Source: Arthrobacter sp. (lineage in GTDB: Bacteria > Actinomycetota > Actinomycetes > Actinomycetales > Micrococcaceae). Taken from it: a stretch of DNA of 64,000 bases. Within the stretch, counting starts at the first letter, position 1. Every line of letters starts with the position of its first letter. Below the pieces are notes generated by a model. That model did not search any database. It was not told the origin of the DNA and was given only the letters and a program-made list of their open reading frames with translations. Below are positions 60,805-64,000 of the stretch, one piece after another. Both the position numbers and the translations under genes were made by a program. The DNA lies in NCBI RefSeq assembly GCF_031179985.1, contig NZ_JAPSHJ010000004.1, forward strand, positions 59,648 to 123,647. The letters are read 5' to 3'.

Positions 60805-61725
60805 ATGGGACGGCACAGCGCAGAGTCCACGCCAGGCAGTGTGCCTGGCTCGGGGTCGGGTCAAAGGCCGCTCGAAGGGGCACGGATCCTGATTACCCGC
60901 AGCGCTGATCGTGCGGAGCCCTTGGCCGCGGCACTGAGGGATCTCGGTGCCGAGCCTCTCGTGCTGCCCCTGATCGATTTCGAACTCGCCAGCGACCAGC
61001 ACTCCCTTGACGTGGCATTCGACGCGTTGGGCGCCGGAGGTTATCAATGGCTTGTTATCACGAGCACTACGACGCTGCTGGCCTTGGAAATTAAGGCGGC
61101 GGAGCGGGGAACTGGCCTCCGGCATTGGGTTCCGGGCTCCGTGCGCGTTGCCGCTGTCGGTACGCGGTCCCGTGACGCCCTTCTCGCCAAAGGGCTCCAG
61201 GTGGATCTCCTGCCCGAGGAGGATCAGCAGTCCGCCGCGGGGCTTTTGGACATCTGGCCTCCCGATCAAGGCGTGGTGTTCCTGCCCCAGGCTGACATCG
61301 CCGATCCCGCACTTGCCCGGGGGCTGGAGTCGCGGGGAGCCAGGGTGCAGGCCGTGACGGCTTACCGGACGGTGGACTACCCCGCAGATCCCGGCCGTTC
61401 CCTGGCCGCCCGGATGGACTCAGCCGCAGGCAACACAGGCGCAGGGGAATCCGGACTGCCTTCCCCCGCCGCACTGACACCGGCGACGGCGAAAATCCAA
61501 TTGGCCCAGGGCAGGCTACACGCGGTAGTTGTGGCTTCCCCCAGCGCCGTCGAGCGCATCCACTCAGCTTTGCGGCCCTTGGGCGATTGCCGTTTGGTAG
61601 CAATCGGACCTTCCACGGCCGCACAGGCGGAGTCTGTAGGACTGCCCGTGACCGCTACGGCAAATGCGCCCACCACCGAGGGGCTGGTTCAAGCCATCAT
61701 CGACGCCCTCTCCACCGACACGTGA
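60805..61725 (+). CDS. hemD: uroporphyrinogen-III synthase
   Basis: The 306-residue protein cyclises hydroxymethylbilane to uroporphyrinogen III. HemD is poorly conserved; here the assignment rests on [61 protein letters not shown] and [15 protein letters not shown], all typical of the two-lobed fold, and on its place between hemC and hemB. ATG 60805 is 20 nt after hemC; the long open frame upstream is ignored. A loop rich in Ala/Gly/Ser lies around residues 205-225. Confidence 0.9.
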   Translation: MGRHSAESTPGSVPGSGSGQRPLEGARILITRSADRAEPLAAALRDLGAEPLVLPLIDFELASDQHSLDVAFDALGAGGYQWLVITSTTTLLALEIKAAERGTGLRHWVPGSVRVAAVGTRSRDALLAKGLQVDLLPEEDQQSAAGLLDIWPPDQGVVFLPQADIADPALARGLESRGARVQAVTAYRTVDYPADPGRSLAARMDSAAGNTGAGESGLPSPAALTPATAKIQLAQGRLHAVVVASPSAVERIHSALRPLGDCRLVAIGPSTAAQAESVGLPVTATANAPTTEGLVQAIIDALSTDT

Positions 61726-61736
61726 AGGACCACAGC

Positions 61737-62720
61737 ATGAGTTTCCCGAATCAACGACCACGCCGGCTGCGCACCACCCCGGCCATGCGAAGGATGACGG
61801 CCGAACACCGCCTCGCACCGGCGGAGCTGATCCTTCCGGCCTTCATCAGGGAAGGGCTTTCCGAGCCCAACCCCATCGCGTCCATGCCGGGAGTGGTGCA
61901 ACACACCACCGATTCCCTCAAGCGGGCGGCAGCCGAAGCGGCAGAGCTGGGGTTGGGGGGCATCATGCTGTTCGGCATCCCGTCCGAACGGGACGCGGAG
62001 GGAAGTGCGTCCCTGGATCCGAACGGAGTCCTCAATAGGGCGATCCGGGATGTCAGGTCTGAAATCGGCGATGAGCTGGTGGTCATGAGCGACGTCTGCC
62101 TCGACGAATTTACCGACCACGGACATTGCGGTGTCCTGGACGGTGAGGGCTATGTCGACAATGACGCGACACTGGAAATCTACGCGAAGATGGCGGTGGC
62201 CCAGGCTGACGCCGGCGCCCACATGCTCGGGCCCTCCGGAATGATGGACGGGCAGATTGCAGCCATCCGGCAGGCACTCGAAAAAGCCGGACACACCAAC
62301 ACTGCGGTGGTTGCCTATGCGGCCAAATATGCCTCCGCCTTTTACGGGCCGTTCCGTGAGGCTGTGGACTCACAGCTCAAGGGCGACCGCCGCACCTACC
62401 AGATGGATGCTGCCAATCGGCGGGAAGCCATCCGGGAAGTGGAGCTGGACCTGGCCGAAGGTGCCGACGTTGTGATGGTGAAGCCCGCCATGAGCTACCT
62501 GGACATCCTTGCCGACGTCGCTGCGATGAGCCCTGTGCCCGTTGCCGCGTATCAGATCTCGGGGGAGTACTCGATGATTGAAGCGGCAGCGGCTAACGGC
62601 TGGATCGACCGGCAGGCGGCCATCACCGAGTCAGTACTGGGAATCAAGCGCGCCGGAGCCAACATGGTTCTGACCTACTGGGCAGCTGAGCTGGCAGGCT
62701 GGCTGAAGGAGTCCCGATGA
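61737..62720 (+). CDS. hemB: delta-aminolevulinic acid dehydratase (porphobilinogen synthase)
   Basis: The 327-residue enzyme joins two 5-aminolevulinates into porphobilinogen. The Schiff-base lysines are in [15 protein letters not shown] and [12 protein letters not shown]. The metal site reads [14 protein letters not shown]: two cysteines remain but the middle Cys of the classic three-cysteine zinc site is replaced by Asp. ATG 61737 has GAAGGA upstream; the longer frame is rejected. The stop overlaps the next start (ATGA). Confidence 0.96.
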   Translation: MSFPNQRPRRLRTTPAMRRMTAEHRLAPAELILPAFIREGLSEPNPIASMPGVVQHTTDSLKRAAAEAAELGLGGIMLFGIPSERDAEGSASLDPNGVLNRAIRDVRSEIGDELVVMSDVCLDEFTDHGHCGVLDGEGYVDNDATLEIYAKMAVAQADAGAHMLGPSGMMDGQIAAIRQALEKAGHTNTAVVAYAAKYASAFYGPFREAVDSQLKGDRRTYQMDAANRREAIREVELDLAEGADVVMVKPAMSYLDILADVAAMSPVPVAAYQISGEYSMIEAAAANGWIDRQAAITESVLGIKRAGANMVLTYWAAELAGWLKESR

Positions 62721-63826
62721 CCACCGATAAAGCTGATCCGACTGCCCCTGTTGGCCCGGAGAGGATTCTTCTGGGCCTGAACACCTTCGGTGATGTCGGC
62801 GTGTACCCCGACGGTCACCCGGTTCCGCACGCCCAAGTGCTGCGGCAGGTGCTGGAACAAGCGGAACTGGCGGACGCCGTCGGACTTCATGCTTTTGGAG
62901 TGGGAGAACATCACCGCAAGGATTACGCTGTCTCGGCCCCCGAAGTCTTCCTTGCTGCGGCTGCTGCCCGAACGAAGCAGATCAGGCTGGGGTCGGCCGT
63001 GACCGTCCTGAGTTCTGACGACCCGATCCGGGTCTTCCAGCGTTTCTCGACAGTAGACGCCATCTCCAATGGGCGGGCTGAAGTGATGTTGGGTCGGGGC
63101 TCCTTTATCGAGTCCTTTCCGCTCTTCGGACTGGATCTCGCCGACTACGACCTCCTCTTTGAAGAAAAAGTGGAGCTCTTCGACAAGGTCCGTTCGCAGG
63201 AGCCCATTCATTGGGAGGGACGGACCAGGCCTCCGGTTAAGGGCCTTAGCGTGTATCCGCCGCTTGAGCATCATCTCCTCCCAACCTGGATCGGGGTGGG
63301 GGGAACACCCGAGTCCGTCCTTCGCTGCGCAGAATATGGCTATCCGATCATCTTCGCCATCATTGGCGGTGAACCCCGCTCGTTCGCTCCGCTCGTTGGC
63401 CTCTACCGGGAGGCGATGGCCAAGTACGGGCATCCCATGCGGCAAATCGCCACGCATTCGCCGGGTCACGTCGCCGGCACTGATGAGGAAGCGCGGAACG
63501 AGTACTTCCCGCATTGGCTGGATCTCCGCAACCGCATCGGCTCAGAGCGTGGCTGGGGACCGGGCAGCAGGCAGGAGTTTGACGCCATGTGTACGCCAGA
63601 AGGCGCCTTGTACGTCGGCTCCCCCGAGACTGTGGCGCAGAAGATCGCCCTGCAGAAAAGGAACCTTGGGGTGGACCGCTTCGACCTCAAATACAGCAGC
63701 GGTTCTTTGCCGCACCCGGCCATGATGCGCTCGATTGAACTGTTCGGCACTGTGGTGGCTCCCCGAGTGGCCCAGCTGCTTACTGCAGTGGCAACCTCCC
63801 CGACCCCGCAGCAGACGAATCAGTGA
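62717..63826 (+). CDS. LLM class (luciferase-like) flavin-dependent oxidoreductase
   Basis: The 369-residue TIM-barrel protein resembles the bacterial luciferase-like monooxygenases, with [40 protein letters not shown] and [20 protein letters not shown], and an NAD- or F420/FMN-binding site suggested by [18 protein letters not shown]. The reaction and substrate are unknown. It overlaps the hemB stop (ATGA) and precedes hemL by 39 nt, so it is co-translated with heme genes. Confidence 0.9.
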   Translation: MTTDKADPTAPVGPERILLGLNTFGDVGVYPDGHPVPHAQVLRQVLEQAELADAVGLHAFGVGEHHRKDYAVSAPEVFLAAAAARTKQIRLGSAVTVLSSDDPIRVFQRFSTVDAISNGRAEVMLGRGSFIESFPLFGLDLADYDLLFEEKVELFDKVRSQEPIHWEGRTRPPVKGLSVYPPLEHHLLPTWIGVGGTPESVLRCAEYGYPIIFAIIGGEPRSFAPLVGLYREAMAKYGHPMRQIATHSPGHVAGTDEEARNEYFPHWLDLRNRIGSERGWGPGSRQEFDAMCTPEGALYVGSPETVAQKIALQKRNLGVDRFDLKYSSGSLPHPAMMRSIELFGTVVAPRVAQLLTAVATSPTPQQTNQ

Positions 63827-63865
63827 CTCTGAACCCGCTGCCCTGAACTGAAAGAATAGGACCCC

Positions 63866-64000
63866 ATGATTTCCAGCACCCCTCGCAACGAGGCACTCTT
63901 TGACCGTGCACGGCAGCTCATGCCTGGCGGCGTGAATTCTCCCGTCCGCGCCTTTGGATCGGTGGGCGGCACACCCCGCTTTATGGTCTCGGCACAGGGG
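63866..64000 (+). CDS. hemL: glutamate-1-semialdehyde 2,1-aminomutase, N-terminal part (partial)
   Basis: The first 45 codons are visible before the window ends. The frame starts at ATG 63866 with [20 protein letters not shown], the highly conserved substrate-binding N-terminus of HemL. The enzyme moves the amino group of glutamate-1-semialdehyde to give 5-aminolevulinate. Its presence completes the C5 route with hemA. AGG lies 5 nt before ATG-flanking CCCC. Confidence 0.95.
   Translation, partial: MISSTPRNEALFDRARQLMPGGVNSPVRAFGSVGGTPRFMVSAQG

Overview
The window reads as chromosomal DNA of a high-G+C actinobacterium of the family Micrococcaceae, most likely Arthrobacter or Paenarthrobacter. 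The grounds are dense high-GC coding with many GTG and TTG starts, a coproporphyrin-dependent heme cluster (hemY, hemH, hemQ), a GluABCD-type amino-acid transporter, actinobacterial families such as DUF3117 and DUF3107, and many genes that begin 5-7 nt after a TANNNT -10 box with no ribosome binding site (leaderless transcripts). The genus is inferred from protein resemblance recalled from memory, not from a search. No rRNA, tRNA, CRISPR array, insertion sequence or prophage was seen.

Layout. 1-2592 is an accessory-looking stretch: a partial GNAT acetyltransferase, an alpha/beta hydrolase, a lipoprotein, a small membrane protein and about 600 nt without a convincing gene. 2593-9640 is an oligopeptide/nickel-type ABC importer (binding protein, two permeases, fused double ATPase) interrupted by an opposite-strand PH-like gene. 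9673-22692 holds an SGNH hydrolase, typA, a ferredoxin with dapC, citrate synthase, galE, a TetR regulator, a lysozyme-like secreted protein and the divergent dapD/dapE pair. 22862-23697 carries two translationally coupled small secreted cysteine-containing proteins of unknown function, the most novel-looking locus here. 24008-27284 is gluABCD on the minus strand.

27447-37695 has a LOG-family enzyme, a DivIVA-domain protein, a PIG-V-like mannosyltransferase, DUF3117, an O-methyltransferase, sigE with its anti-sigma factor, tatB, mrp, DUF1003, a PRC/MgtE_N/CBS protein and a YflT-type stress protein. This order resembles the dapC-to-sigE-to-mrp region of Mycobacterium tuberculosis as I recall it. 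37826-46169 contains pepP, a PHP phosphoesterase, marC, a solitary DNA methyltransferase behind a DEAD-box helicase, an RNase II-type exonuclease and a ferritin-like protein. 46223-52908 covers thiamine synthesis (thiE; TPP riboswitch then thiO-thiS-thiG), a pterin dehydratase/glyoxalase fusion, DUF3107, a TetR regulator and a MoeB-rhodanese protein.

52905-64000 is a nearly complete heme pathway: hemA on the minus strand, divergent from hemE-hemY-(membrane protein)-hemQ-hemH-hemC-hemD-hemB-(LLM flavoprotein)-hemL, the last cut by the window edge. Recurrent non-coding features are strong hairpins between convergent genes, a stem-loop between the binding-protein gene and the first permease gene in both ABC importers, and short repeats that duplicate the stop-codon end of two minus-strand genes.
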